NCBI RefSeq assembly: GCF_001936475.1
Contig: NZ_MSPQ01000007.1
Span: 124,001 to 188,000 of the forward strand
Length of the DNA: 64,000 bases
Reading direction: 5' to 3'
Origin: Algoriphagus marinus
GTDB taxonomy: Bacteria > Bacteroidota > Bacteroidia > Cytophagales > Cyclobacteriaceae
Part shown: piece after piece, positions 16,581 through 25,931 of the stretch
How positions within the stretch are numbered: the stretch's first letter is position 1
How the letters are laid out: each line of letters opens with the position of its first letter
Notes under the pieces: model-generated
What the model saw: only the letters and a program-made list of their open reading frames with translations
What the model was told of the DNA's origin: nothing
Databases searched by the model: none
Program-made: the position numbers and the translations under genes

Positions 16581-17687
16581 TGTCCAAAATCTAGAGTTAA
16601 AATTACTTTTAAAAGATGCTACTAGGTTTAATTTTGCAGTGGAAGCATAGTCAGGTTTAGAAAAATCGAGATTTGGCAATCTGATAATTAAGTCAAAATC
16701 ATCCTCAATTAGATCGTCACCTCCTGTTATTAATGCGATTTTTTTTCCTTGATTTTTAGCTAGTTGAAGCAATTCAAATGAAGCTTTACCTCCTTTTGAT
16801 TGAGTATCATATTTCCCCTCCCCTGTAATAATTAGGTCTGCCCAATCTACATACTCGGGCAATTTTACCTTTTTAAAAAAATAACTTGAACCCATTTTTA
16901 TTTCACAAGGAAAAAAAGCTGATAAACCAGCAGCTATTCCACCGGCAGCTCCAAAACCTTCCTCCTCAATAAATTCCTTCTTTGATTTATTATAGAATTT
17001 AAGAAGAACTTCCTCGCAAGTTTTCTCAAAAGAATCAGCCTCCTCTGGATTAAGACCTTTCTGAGGACCGAATACCTGAATAGCACCATTTTTCCCAAAA
17101 AAGAAATTCCTAACGTCACACAAAAGAGTAAATTCAATTTTTGGTAGCCTCGGGGAAAATTGAATATGCTTGATTTTTGAAAGGTAATTGGGGCTAAAGG
17201 GAGTCAGCTCCCTTCCCTTTTCATCCAACATTAGAATTCCCAAAGCAGCCAAGATCCCAGTCCCCAGATCAATACTGGCACTCCCTCCTAAACCCAAAAC
17301 AATATGCTGTGCTCCTCTTTCAATTGCTTTTTGAAGAATCATACCTGTCCCAAAAGTGGAAGCAACAAAAGGATCTAAATGCTGATTTTGAAGTGATCCC
17401 AAACCTGAAGCAACTGAAATATCTATATAGGCAGTTTTATCTTTGTCATTCCAACCAAAAGCTCCTCTAATAGGTCTTCCATAAGCATTTAATGTCCAAA
17501 ACTCTTCATATTCAAGATTCAAAACCTTAGTAAGAAGACTACAAGTACCATCCCCCCCATCAGCTAGAGGGACTATTTTAGTCTGATACTCTGGATACCT
17601 TTCTTTGATACAAGATTGAATAATCTCACCAACTTTGTCAGCAGTTATAGTTCCCTTAAATGCATTTGGAGAGATTAATACATTCAT
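16578..17687 (-). CDS. Glycerate kinase
   Basis: Phosphorylates D-glycerate with ATP (GarK/GlxK family), linking glyoxylate or serine breakdown to glycolysis. Family signatures are the N-terminal SPNAFKGTITADKV, PLADGGDGT, the GLGGSASIDLGTGILAALG loop, GFGAAGGIAAGLSAF and the late ITGEGKYDTQSKGGKA motif. The 369 residues are the usual length. The ATG at 17687 is one base past the stop of the upstream symporter gene, so both share an operon. Whether 2- or 3-phosphoglycerate is formed cannot be told; this family generally makes 2-phosphoglycerate. Confidence 0.92.
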   Translation of the reverse strand: MNVLISPNAFKGTITADKVGEIIQSCIKERYPEYQTKIVPLADGGDGTCSLLTKVLNLEYEEFWTLNAYGRPIRGAFGWNDKDKTAYIDISVASGLGSLQNQHLDPFVASTFGTGMILQKAIERGAQHIVLGLGGSASIDLGTGILAALGILMLDEKGRELTPFSPNYLSKIKHIQFSPRLPKIEFTLLCDVRNFFFGKNGAIQVFGPQKGLNPEEADSFEKTCEEVLLKFYNKSKKEFIEEEGFGAAGGIAAGLSAFFPCEIKMGSSYFFKKVKLPEYVDWADLIITGEGKYDTQSKGGKASFELLQLAKNQGKKIALITGGDDLIEDDFDLIIRLPNLDFSKPDYASTAKLNLVASFKSNFNSRFWT

Positions 17688-17688
17688 C

Positions 17689-19038
17689 CTAGTTTGACTT
17701 CATCCTTTTGAAATAGTCCTTTGAGGCAGCTTTAACTTTTGGAGCCAGATAAAATGTTGAAATCATAGTAGGAATTGCCATTACAGCATACATCCCATCT
17801 ACTAAGCTAACTACTACCTGTAAAGAGGCTACTGCTCCAGCTACGATAGTGATCAGGTAGAAATAATTATAATAATCTGCCTTATCTGCTCCAAATAGAT
17901 AATTGAAGCACTTATGCCCATAATAGGAATAGGTGAACATAGTCGAAAGCGCAAAAATCAAAACAGCCACCATCAACAAATATCTTCCCACGCCAGGCAA
18001 TGCAGTATCGAATGCTGCCAAAGTTAGTCTTACACCATCTGACTCAGTGGTCTGCCAAACCCCCGTTAACATAATCACAAGTGCGGTAAGTGTACAAACT
18101 ACAATCGTGTCGATAAATGGTCCTAGCATTGCAATTAAACCTTCACGAATTGGTTCATTATTTTTGGAAGCACCATGTACCATCGGAGCTGTTCCGATTC
18201 CCGCCTCATTTGAAAAAGCAGCCCTTCTGGCTCCTATAATAATTACGGCTCCTACCGCCCCGCCAGCGGCAGCTTCTCCTGAAAATGCATCTGTAACAAT
18301 TTTGACAAGCATATCAGGGACATCACCTATATATTTGAAAACGATGATTAGAACTGTAATAAAATAGAGTCCAACCATAAAAGGAACAAGCTTTGAAGCC
18401 ACGTTGGCAATTCGCTTGATTCCACCTAGAATTACAATTGCTACTATGATCATCATGGTGATTCCGATAATCCATTTGGTTTTTTCTCCTTCATCTAATC
18501 CAGCAGGCTCCAAAATAACTGTTCGGAAAACTGCCGTTAATTGATTTGCCTGAAAAATTGCCAGCAAACCCATCACCCCTGCAATACAGAAAATATAAGA
18601 GAGAAATTTCCATTTTTTTCCCATCCCTTCTTCAATTACGTACATCGGACCACCTTGAACCTCTCCTCTTGAGTCTTTGCCTCGATACATTATCGCTAGA
18701 CTACAGGTATAAAATTTAGTTGCCATTCCTACAAAAGCAGAAACCCACATCCAAAATATAGCTCCCGGCCCTCCCATGGTAATCGCAATTGCAACTCCAC
18801 TAATATTTCCCAAACCAACTGTAGCTGCAATAGCTGATGATAAAGCTTGGAAAGAAGTGATTTGTCCGGGAATATTACTGTCATCGTATTTTCCTCTTAG
18901 GAGACTAATAGCATGTCCTATTTTCCTAAATGGAACAAAACCAGAATGAAAAAGTAAAATACTTCCACCCCCCATTAAAACTACTAGCATTGGCGTGCCC
19001 CAAATCCAATCCGCAAACGCTATAATAAAATCTCCCAT
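17689..19038 (-). CDS. Alanine/glycine:cation symporter (AGCS family)
   Basis: A sodium-coupled carrier for alanine or glycine in the inner membrane. About eleven hydrophobic segments and the family signatures GLGNISGVAIAITMGGPGAIFWMW, KFYTCSLAIMYR, VQGGPMYVIEEG and RAAFSNEAGIGTAPM (parts quoted) are clear. The ATG at 19038 (MGDFIIAFADW) is preferred over a TTG six codons upstream. The order symporter-glycerate kinase suggests a small operon for taking up and using a C2/C3 amino acid, though the linking aminotransferase or hydroxypyruvate reductase is not here. Confidence 0.92.
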   Translation of the reverse strand: MGDFIIAFADWIWGTPMLVVLMGGGSILLFHSGFVPFRKIGHAISLLRGKYDDSNIPGQITSFQALSSAIAATVGLGNISGVAIAITMGGPGAIFWMWVSAFVGMATKFYTCSLAIMYRGKDSRGEVQGGPMYVIEEGMGKKWKFLSYIFCIAGVMGLLAIFQANQLTAVFRTVILEPAGLDEGEKTKWIIGITMMIIVAIVILGGIKRIANVASKLVPFMVGLYFITVLIIVFKYIGDVPDMLVKIVTDAFSGEAAAGGAVGAVIIIGARRAAFSNEAGIGTAPMVHGASKNNEPIREGLIAMLGPFIDTIVVCTLTALVIMLTGVWQTTESDGVRLTLAAFDTALPGVGRYLLMVAVLIFALSTMFTYSYYGHKCFNYLFGADKADYYNYFYLITIVAGAVASLQVVVSLVDGMYAVMAIPTMISTFYLAPKVKAASKDYFKRMKSN

Positions 19039-19152
19039 TGAGTTATTTAATTTCAACTATTGAATTATTTCACTACCAAGTCTGATGTGAATTTAGTTTC
19101 CATATTAGGTCGATTTTTATCAAAAACAAAGAACCCATAGCCTGAAAACCAT

Positions 19153-19182
19153 AAAAAAACCTGAGAAAACTCAGGTTTTGAT
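19153..19182 (-). terminator. Intrinsic terminator of the GH20 gene
   Basis: On the minus strand the stem AAACCTGAG/CTCAGGTTT, with a small loop, is followed by a T-run. It lies just after the hexosaminidase stop. Confidence 0.75.
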
Positions 19183-19195
19183 TATTTCTTATAAC

Positions 19196-20797
19196 TTACC
19201 AATTCACCTGTGGCGAGCGGTAGAAACCTATCTTATTGATATCCCATCGCTTACCTTGAATTGCTATCCTTCTTTGGAAATCTTCCCAAGAACGTAGATT
19301 GCTAGGACTCCATGCCACCTCCGCTATTGCAGCCAAACGAGGATAAGTCATATACTCAATATCGGCTCGATTGGTAACTGTCTCTGTCCAAAGAGGAGCT
19401 TCAACTCCTAAAATATCAAATTTATTTATTCCTTCGGTATAGGTAGATGGATCCCAAGAATATGAATCTTTTAAGTCAATATATGCTGCCCAATGTAACC
19501 CAATCCTTGTTGTGGAATCATACTGCATATCTAAATAAGCTCGTTTAGCCGGAGACATCAGTATTTTATTCCCTTGCTCTTTCGTCAACTTTGCATTTTC
19601 TTCTTCGGCCCAAAATTGAGCGATGGTTCCCGGAAGAAGCTTACTTGTAGCAATTTCATCCCATCCCACATTTATTTTCCCATACTTCTGGACTAATTCC
19701 TGAACGCGCTCTACGAAATAAATATAATCTGGCTTCTCAGTCACGTGGGATTCATCGCCTCCTATATGAAAATATGGGCCAGGCGTAATCTCTGAAATCT
19801 CACGGATTACATCCTCCACAAATTGATAAGTTTGCTCTTTATTCGTCGCTAGTGTACTGAATCCTACCTCAATTCCAGAATATAGCTCAGCGGGGACTGG
19901 ATTTCTATCCAGAATGTCAAAGTCTATTTTACCCTCAACCATTGTAGAAACATCACCATCTGGCAAGTTTACACCTGGGTTTAATTCTCCATAAGAAGCC
20001 AAAGCTGCATTGGTATGACCAGGCATATCCACTTCTGGCACGACAGTAATGAAATGCTCTGCCGCATAAACAACGATCTCCTTGTATTCTTCTTGAGTAT
20101 AGAATCCTCCTTTGCCACCTCCCACTTCTGTACTACCTCCAATTTCGGTCAATTTCGGCCACGATTTAATCTCAATTCTCCATCCTTGATCATCAGTCAG
20201 GTGCAAATGAAGGTAGTTAAACTTGAATTTGGCCATCTGATCTATATAGTGTTTGACATCTTCTATGCTAATAAAATGTCTGGCTACATCAAGCATTGAT
20301 CCCCTATATTCAAATTCAGGTTCATCCTGAATGGATCCTGTTGGTACAACCCAATCAACTGATTCAACCGATGAGCTTTCTATTTCAGTTGGGAATAGCT
20401 GAAGAAAAGTCTGAACACCATAAAAAATCCCAGCTTCTGTTGTTGAAGTAATTTTCACCTCATTTTCATCTACTTTTAATTGATAAGCTTCTGAAGCTTC
20501 TCCACTCGTTTGTTCTAAAATAATATTACCGAAATTTTGAGAAACTGGCATCTCAAAACCTGTTGCGGGAGAAATTCTGCTAGCTAAATAATTAGCAATA
20601 GTTTCAAGTTTGTTACCATTGCCCTTGTATTGTATTGCGGCTTCTGAATTCAATAAGAATCCTTTTCCAGTCGAACTTATAGATTTTGGGATAGGAATCA
20701 AACCAGCTTCATCAATAGGCACTTCAGGCATAGGCGCTTGACAAGAACTCACAATAACAGTCGCAACTAATATTGCGGACCAAAGTAAACTTTTCAT
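19196..20797 (-). CDS. Beta-N-acetylhexosaminidase, GH20 lipoprotein
   Basis: Removes terminal GlcNAc or GalNAc from glycans or chitin fragments, anchored in the envelope. The signal ends in VSSC with the lipidated Cys near residue 19. An N-terminal GH20b-like domain precedes the TIM barrel with HLTDDQGWRIEIKSWP, the VVPEVDMPGH strand, and the catalytic pair Asp348-Glu349 in HIGGDESH. The substrate-holding Trp motif is seen as AQFWAEEEN and APLWTETV. 533 residues is a usual length. It is divergent from the Tat-tagged oxidoreductase gene across a 235-base gap. Confidence 0.93.
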   Translation of the reverse strand: MKSLLWSAILVATVIVSSCQAPMPEVPIDEAGLIPIPKSISSTGKGFLLNSEAAIQYKGNGNKLETIANYLASRISPATGFEMPVSQNFGNIILEQTSGEASEAYQLKVDENEVKITSTTEAGIFYGVQTFLQLFPTEIESSSVESVDWVVPTGSIQDEPEFEYRGSMLDVARHFISIEDVKHYIDQMAKFKFNYLHLHLTDDQGWRIEIKSWPKLTEIGGSTEVGGGKGGFYTQEEYKEIVVYAAEHFITVVPEVDMPGHTNAALASYGELNPGVNLPDGDVSTMVEGKIDFDILDRNPVPAELYSGIEVGFSTLATNKEQTYQFVEDVIREISEITPGPYFHIGGDESHVTEKPDYIYFVERVQELVQKYGKINVGWDEIATSKLLPGTIAQFWAEEENAKLTKEQGNKILMSPAKRAYLDMQYDSTTRIGLHWAAYIDLKDSYSWDPSTYTEGINKFDILGVEAPLWTETVTNRADIEYMTYPRLAAIAEVAWSPSNLRSWEDFQRRIAIQGKRWDINKIGFYRSPQVNW

Positions 20798-21032
20798 AAG
20801 ATTAGAATTTGGGTAAACTTAATTCAAAATTTTAAAAATCTCACCCATTTAAATAGAAAATATCAAGGAATGAAAAACAAGTGTTTATCAAGTCATGGAG
20901 AAAAAAAAATTAAAAAAAATATCAGATTTTGTGTTTTTAAATCAAGCCTGATTAAATCCTTTTTGATAAATTATGCCCTCTAATCATTCAAAACTCAAAC
21001 ATTAAACCCATTTTGAACCTAACTACAACCAA

Positions 21033-22493
21033 ATGAAAAATAAGAAATCAAATACCAATAACTCCAGAAGAAGTTTTCTAAAAGGCTCTGCATTGGCTGC
21101 TGCTGGGTTTTATATTGTTCCAAGACATGTATTGGGTGGTACGGGTTTTATAGCTCCAAGCGATAAGCTTAGAGTTGCAGGAATTGGAATTGGAGGAATG
21201 GGGTTCAGTGATGTAAGTGGCGTTTTCAATAGTGGAAAAGCAGACATTGTTGCACTTTGTGATGTCGATGATACCAGAGCAAAACGGACAGTCGATGCGC
21301 ATCCTAAAGCTCCATACTACAAGGATTTTCGCATTATGCTTGAAAAAGAAGCAAATAACATCGATGCGGTTACTGTTTCCACTCCCGATCATCAGCATGC
21401 TGTAGCCGCGATGATGGCTATGAAGATGGGCAAACATGTCTATGTACAAAAGCCTCTTTCTCATGATATCTATGAGGCTAGAATGCTCACTGAAGCTGCA
21501 GAAAAATATAAAGTGGTCACTCAAATGGGAAATCAGGGATCATCTGGAGAGGGCGTCCGCAAAATGGTTGAATGGTACAAAGCTGGATTAATAGGAGAAG
21601 CCACTAAAGTATATTCCTGGACCAATCGTCCGGTTTGGCCACAAGGCATTGAATGGTCGAAAAACCCAATTGCACCACCTTCAGATTTGGATTGGGATTT
21701 ATGGCTTGGAACAGCCCCATACAAAGATTATGTAGGAAACTTGGTGCCATTCAACTGGAGAGGTTGGTGGGATTATGGAACGGGTGCCTTAGGGGATATG
21801 GCCTGTCATATCATGGAGCCTCCGTTTAGAGTATTAGAATTAGGATATCCAAAGTCAGCGGAATGTTCTGTAGGTTCAGTTTATGTTGGGGAATTCAACC
21901 GAGGTTATTTTCCTGAAAGTTGTCCTCCTTCTTCTCATATCACGCTTCGCTTTGATCGTCCTGGAAAAGAGGACTTAGAATTCCACTGGATGGATGGAGG
22001 AATTCAACCAACCAGACCTGAAGAATTAGAACCCAATGAACAAATGGGAGATGGTGGAAATGGTGTAATAATAGAAGGCACAAAAGGTAAAATGATGTGC
22101 TCAACCTACGGCATTAACCCTCAGCTCTTGCCTACTTCCAAAACAAAGGACATAAACGTTCCAGAAACCTTGTATCGTGTACCTGATGGAGATAGAGGCC
22201 ATTATAGAAATTGGGTTGAAGCTTGCATTGCAGGACATGGATCTCAAGAATTCAAAAACCTGAGTTCTCCATTTTCTGTTGCAGGACCTTTGACTGAATC
22301 TGTATTGATGGGGAATCTAGCTATTCGCAGCTATGATTACCGCACCCCAAGAGCTGATGGAAATGCCAATCAATTCGACTATCCTGGACGTGGTATCAAG
22401 TTACTTTGGGATGGTCCTAATATGAAGATTACCAACTTTGATCCAGCGAATCAATTTGTGAAGCGGGAATACCGAGAAGGATTCTCTCTTTAA
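21033..22493 (+). CDS. Tat-exported Gfo/Idh/MocA family oxidoreductase
   Basis: An NAD(P)-dependent sugar or inositol dehydrogenase-like protein moved folded to the periplasm: the twin-arginine motif SRRSFLKG occupies residues 11-18, followed by a hydrophobic stretch. The Rossmann loop is RVAGIGIGGMG (~45-57), and the usual EKP appears as VQKPLSHD. The C-terminal half shows the Bacteroidota GFO_IDH extension (NWRGWWDYGTGALGDMACHI, MEPPFR). Such exported members bind cofactor tightly and act on glycans or glycosides in some characterised cases. The substrate here is unknown. Confidence 0.88.
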   Translation: MKNKKSNTNNSRRSFLKGSALAAAGFYIVPRHVLGGTGFIAPSDKLRVAGIGIGGMGFSDVSGVFNSGKADIVALCDVDDTRAKRTVDAHPKAPYYKDFRIMLEKEANNIDAVTVSTPDHQHAVAAMMAMKMGKHVYVQKPLSHDIYEARMLTEAAEKYKVVTQMGNQGSSGEGVRKMVEWYKAGLIGEATKVYSWTNRPVWPQGIEWSKNPIAPPSDLDWDLWLGTAPYKDYVGNLVPFNWRGWWDYGTGALGDMACHIMEPPFRVLELGYPKSAECSVGSVYVGEFNRGYFPESCPPSSHITLRFDRPGKEDLEFHWMDGGIQPTRPEELEPNEQMGDGGNGVIIEGTKGKMMCSTYGINPQLLPTSKTKDINVPETLYRVPDGDRGHYRNWVEACIAGHGSQEFKNLSSPFSVAGPLTESVLMGNLAIRSYDYRTPRADGNANQFDYPGRGIKLLWDGPNMKITNFDPANQFVKREYREGFSL

Positions 22494-22498
22494 AATTT

Positions 22499-22535
22499 AA
22501 AAGGCTTTGAGTGATGATTACTCAAAGCCTTTTTT
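22499..22535 (+). terminator. Intrinsic terminator after the oxidoreductase gene
   Basis: A 12-bp stem AAGGCTTTGAGT/ACTCAAAGCCTT with a 7-base loop and a T-run. It borders the converging OmpA-family gene. Confidence 0.88.
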
Positions 22536-24160
22536 CAACGTTCCACTTCCAATTCTACTCTCCGGTTTTTAGACCTTCCACTTTCTGTGGTATTAGATGC
22601 TACAGGTCGAGTTCCTCCCCAACCTGAAATTCGAAGACTTTCAAATTCGATACCTTTCCCAATCAAATAATCTCTTACCGACTTAGCTCTTTCTAGCGAA
22701 AGCTGCTTATTTAACCCAGGATCACCTGCACTATCCGTATGTCCGTGAATCCGAATTTTCAATTCAGGATTTTCCAAAAGAAATTCTGCAATCTCATTTA
22801 GTCCGGCAAAAGTTTCTACACCCTCTAATTCGGCAGTTCCTCTTTTGAAATTTACATCCTTAAGTACCACCAAGTTTCCTGACTCAGCTTTAGTCATTAG
22901 GATTACATTAGGTTCTTCGGCCTTCAAGTCTGATACTTGAATCATCTGAGGAAAATAGCCTAATGACGTGATTTTTATTTCGATCACTCCAGAATTAATC
23001 AATTGAGAAATTTTAATATCTGAATTCTTATCAGCTGCAAAAGATTTGTCTCCAGTTTTCCAAAGAAGTGAAAATGGAACTTCTATCTTGTTTTTAGCAT
23101 CTATCACAAACCAACTAACTGATTTCTCAGACTCTTCTTCAACTGAAAGCATTTTCACTTCTGGAATCCCAACTGCCGAAAGTGGATAAATTGGGGCGAT
23201 TTTTACCGAGGTTTGAGAACTTGAAGTCGGCTGCGTTACCTCTGTAATTTTTTCCTTAGGTAATTCAAAATCATCTGGAATCACCAACTCAACCGGATCT
23301 GCAAAAGACAATAAGTCTGCGAAGCCATCACTATTTTGAGTGCTAGTCCAAATCACCTCTTTAGGAGAAATAAAGGTGACTGAAATATCAGAACCATTAG
23401 AACTTAGTTGAGTCCACTTTACTGGAATACTCCAGGTATCCCAGGTTTCCCCAAGTCTCTTTGAAATATAAATATCTTTTCCATTTGCTCCTGGAAGCAT
23501 GTTTGAAGAGAAAAAAAGGCGGTTAGAACTCGGATCGAAAAAAGGGCTCATCTCCTGCCCTTCAGTATTCAATACCAAACCCAGATTAATCGGCTCAGAC
23601 CAAGTAATCACTCCGGATTTTTGGCTAAAATAAAGGTCTTCATTGCCTCTTGAGTCCTTTCCATTCCCAGAAAGAAAAATCTGATTTCCTCCTGAAACTA
23701 CTCTGCCAGACAACTGACCTTTCAAATCTTCCAGTCCTGGCATAGTTACCTTTCTAAGAAAATTCCAATCTTTTCCGAATTTAGAATATTGATATAAGCC
23801 TACATTTGATCCTTCTTGATGATAAACCAAAAGGGTTAAAACATTTTCTAATCCTAGTGCATAATCATATCCTGATCGACTTAAGTCGGTACGATGAATT
23901 GCTTCAGACCAATTCCCATCTTCCCCTTTTATGGTCATCCAAATATCCCCTGGATCTGTAACTCCTCCGATGTTATCAGGATGAAAAGCACGAGTAAACA
24001 AGAGCGTATTATCACCGATCCAAACAGGATTCATATCATCCTGTGGGCTATTTGCTCCCGAAAGAGATTGGATCTGCTGGGAAAATAAAACTAAAGGAAA
24101 ACAAAAGGCAAGCAGTAAAACGCTGCTTGCCTTGAAAATCCATTGCGAGATTTTTATCAT
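22535..24160 (-). CDS. OmpA-family protein with PD40 beta-propeller
   Basis: A 541-residue exported protein. The signal peptide ends near residue 28 (VLFSQQ). Residues ~35-270 contain PD40/WD40-like repeats (DDMNPVWIGDNTLLFTR, SPFFDPSSNRLFFSSN). A middle region carries beta-sandwich-like strands. Residues ~430-541 are an OmpA C-terminal peptidoglycan-binding domain with the signature RIHGHTDSAGDPGLNKQLSLERA (part), GWGGTRPVASN and a final KNRRVELEV. It probably fixes the outer membrane to the cell wall. Downstream of the DHS-like gene by three bases, so the two are likely co-transcribed. Confidence 0.88.
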   Translation of the reverse strand: MIKISQWIFKASSVLLLAFCFPLVLFSQQIQSLSGANSPQDDMNPVWIGDNTLLFTRAFHPDNIGGVTDPGDIWMTIKGEDGNWSEAIHRTDLSRSGYDYALGLENVLTLLVYHQEGSNVGLYQYSKFGKDWNFLRKVTMPGLEDLKGQLSGRVVSGGNQIFLSGNGKDSRGNEDLYFSQKSGVITWSEPINLGLVLNTEGQEMSPFFDPSSNRLFFSSNMLPGANGKDIYISKRLGETWDTWSIPVKWTQLSSNGSDISVTFISPKEVIWTSTQNSDGFADLLSFADPVELVIPDDFELPKEKITEVTQPTSSSQTSVKIAPIYPLSAVGIPEVKMLSVEEESEKSVSWFVIDAKNKIEVPFSLLWKTGDKSFAADKNSDIKISQLINSGVIEIKITSLGYFPQMIQVSDLKAEEPNVILMTKAESGNLVVLKDVNFKRGTAELEGVETFAGLNEIAEFLLENPELKIRIHGHTDSAGDPGLNKQLSLERAKSVRDYLIGKGIEFESLRISGWGGTRPVASNTTESGRSKNRRVELEVER

Positions 24161-24163
24161 AAT

Positions 24164-25135
24164 TTATTGATCAAGGACTATAGCAAATATCAATGGCGCT
24201 ACAATCGTTGCATCTGACTCGATAATATATTTAGGAGTATTAATCCCTAGTTTACCCCAAGTGATTTTTTCATTTGGAACAGCTCCGGAGTAGGATCCAT
24301 AGGAAGTTGTCGAATCTGAGATTTGACAGAAATACCCCCATAGTGGAACACTATCCCGCTGCAAGTCTTGATGCAACATTGGCACTACACAGATAGGGAA
24401 ATCTCCTGCAATTCCCCCGCCAATTTGAAAAAAGCCTACTTTACTATCTTCCGTAGCGTTATGAGTATACCATTCTGCAAGAAACATCATGTATTCGATA
24501 CCAGTCCTTACAGTATGCACATTTTTCACATCTCCACTAATAACATGGCCTGCAAACATATTTCCAAGGGTAGAATCTTCCCATCCTGGAACGATGATCG
24601 GAAGATTTTTCTTAGCGGCTTCTAGCAACCAGCTATTTTTAGGATCAATCTGGTAGGAACCTTCTAGTTTTCCCGAAAGAAGGATTTTATAGAAAAACTC
24701 ATGTGGGAAGAAAGCTTCTCCAGCTTGGTCGGCTTTAACCCATTCTTCCAAAATCACATTTTCTATACGTCTCATTGCTTCCATTTCCGGAATACAAGTA
24801 TCTGTCACCCGATTCATATGTCGCTCAAGCAAATCTTGCTCCTGGGCAGGTGTTAGCTCTCTGTAATTTGGGATTCGCTCATAATAATCATGTGCGACAA
24901 GGTTGAAAACATCCTCTTCTAGATTTGCTCCCGTACAAGTGATGATTTGGACTTTATCCTGTCTGATCATTTCGGCTAAAGAAATTCCCAACTCCGCTGT
25001 TGACATCGCTCCTGCCAAAGTCACCATCATTTTGCCACCATTATCCAAGTGAGTTTTATACCCTTCTGCTGCATCTATAAGGGCGGCAGCATTAAAATGT
25101 CTATAGTTATGCTTTAAAAATTCTGTAATTTTCAT
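24164..25135 (-). CDS. Deoxyhypusine synthase family protein
   Basis: A 323-residue homologue of deoxyhypusine synthase (DHS). The active-site lysine is kept as Lys295 in the motif ITWGKLG, and family blocks are visible: MMVTLAGAMSTAELG, CTGANLEEDVFNL, GWEDSTLGNMFAGHV, FFQIGGGIAGDFPI and SDSTTSYGSYSGA. In eukaryotes and archaea DHS modifies eIF5A/aIF5A, which bacteria lack. Bacterial homologues have been linked to polyamine chemistry such as homospermidine-type transfer of an aminobutyl group. That role here is inference. It follows the OmpH gene through a terminator and precedes the PD40-OmpA gene. Confidence 0.88.
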   Translation of the reverse strand: MKITEFLKHNYRHFNAAALIDAAEGYKTHLDNGGKMMVTLAGAMSTAELGISLAEMIRQDKVQIITCTGANLEEDVFNLVAHDYYERIPNYRELTPAQEQDLLERHMNRVTDTCIPEMEAMRRIENVILEEWVKADQAGEAFFPHEFFYKILLSGKLEGSYQIDPKNSWLLEAAKKNLPIIVPGWEDSTLGNMFAGHVISGDVKNVHTVRTGIEYMMFLAEWYTHNATEDSKVGFFQIGGGIAGDFPICVVPMLHQDLQRDSVPLWGYFCQISDSTTSYGSYSGAVPNEKITWGKLGINTPKYIIESDATIVAPLIFAIVLDQ

Positions 25136-25186
25136 ATTTGGAAGTTTCGATTTAAGAGTTGCAAAAATATTGATTTTTACCCTACA

Positions 25187-25211
25187 AAAAAACCCGGCTT
25201 AACCGGGTTTC
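25187..25211 (-). terminator. Intrinsic terminator of the OmpH/Skp gene
   Basis: On the minus strand the stem AAACCCGG/CCGGGTTT has a TTAAG-type loop and is followed by seven T. It separates the OmpH gene from the DHS-like gene. Confidence 0.8.
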
Positions 25212-25235
25212 AATGTTTTAAAATAAGTTTAACAC

Positions 25236-25835
25236 TTATTTTGCAGTATCAGCTGGTGCAGCATTATACTCTTTATTCAATTCTTCGATGACAGTTGCAG
25301 TAATATCAATGGCATCATTTGCATACCAAACTGCTCCTCCTCTTGTATAGCTAAGAATCACATCTATGTTATTTTTTTCAGCGTGAGCTTTCAAATACTT
25401 CTGCACTCGGTCATAAACCTCAGAATATAGTGTTGACTCATCTACTGATAATTCTTGCATCAGATTATCTCTATAAGTCATTAAATTTTGCTCTTTCTTA
25501 ACAAGCTCTTCTTGCTTTGCACGCTGCTGATTAGGAGTCATATTCCCTCCTGTCTGCTGAAAATTGGCTACTTCCTGCTCAAATCCTCTCGCTCTCCCCT
25601 GAAGGTCACCTTCGAATTTTTTACCTTTTTCAGTAATCTCACCTGATCTTTTAATGAAGTAATCAAATTTATTGATCACACTATCGGTGTAGACGAAAGC
25701 AATTTTCATATCACCTGCAGCGATCGATTCTGATGTTGCAGATTCTGAAGTAGTGGAAGTTCCTGCTTTATCACAGCTGTAGAAAAGCACTGAGGCTAAA
25801 CTTAATAATCCTAGTAATTTTAATCCCTTTTTCAC
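25236..25835 (-). CDS. OmpH/Skp-family periplasmic chaperone, lipoprotein form
   Basis: A 199-residue Skp-like protein probably guarding unfolded outer-membrane proteins. The signal ends FYSC, giving a lipidated Cys near residue 20, unlike the soluble Skp of enterobacteria. After a Ser/Thr-rich linker comes IAFVYTDSVINKFDYF, a long coiled-coil of charged helices (residues ~65-130), and the closing IDVILSYTRGGAVWYANDAIDIT strand motif, typical of OmpH. The start codon is GTG at 25835, just after a run of A. It is monocistronic, with its own terminator. Confidence 0.85.
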   Translation of the reverse strand: MKKGLKLLGLLSLASVLFYSCDKAGTSTTSESATSESIAAGDMKIAFVYTDSVINKFDYFIKRSGEITEKGKKFEGDLQGRARGFEQEVANFQQTGGNMTPNQQRAKQEELVKKEQNLMTYRDNLMQELSVDESTLYSEVYDRVQKYLKAHAEKNNIDVILSYTRGGAVWYANDAIDITATVIEELNKEYNAAPADTAK

Positions 25836-25931
25836 TTTTTTATTTTTATAGATGACAAGGGCGCAAATATAAAGAAAGAATTCAGTTTACAAATGATGAA
25901 GTACCCTTGGCTTTACTAAATTGAGTTAACT

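Noticed and set aside
17933..18367. 144-codon frame opposite the AGCS symporter
   Set aside because: Antisense shadow of a membrane protein; its Ala/Ile/Thr richness mirrors the symporter codons.
21078..21524. 148-codon frame opposite the Tat oxidoreductase
   Set aside because: Overlaps the well-supported Gfo/Idh gene entirely and has His/Ser-rich text with no domain.
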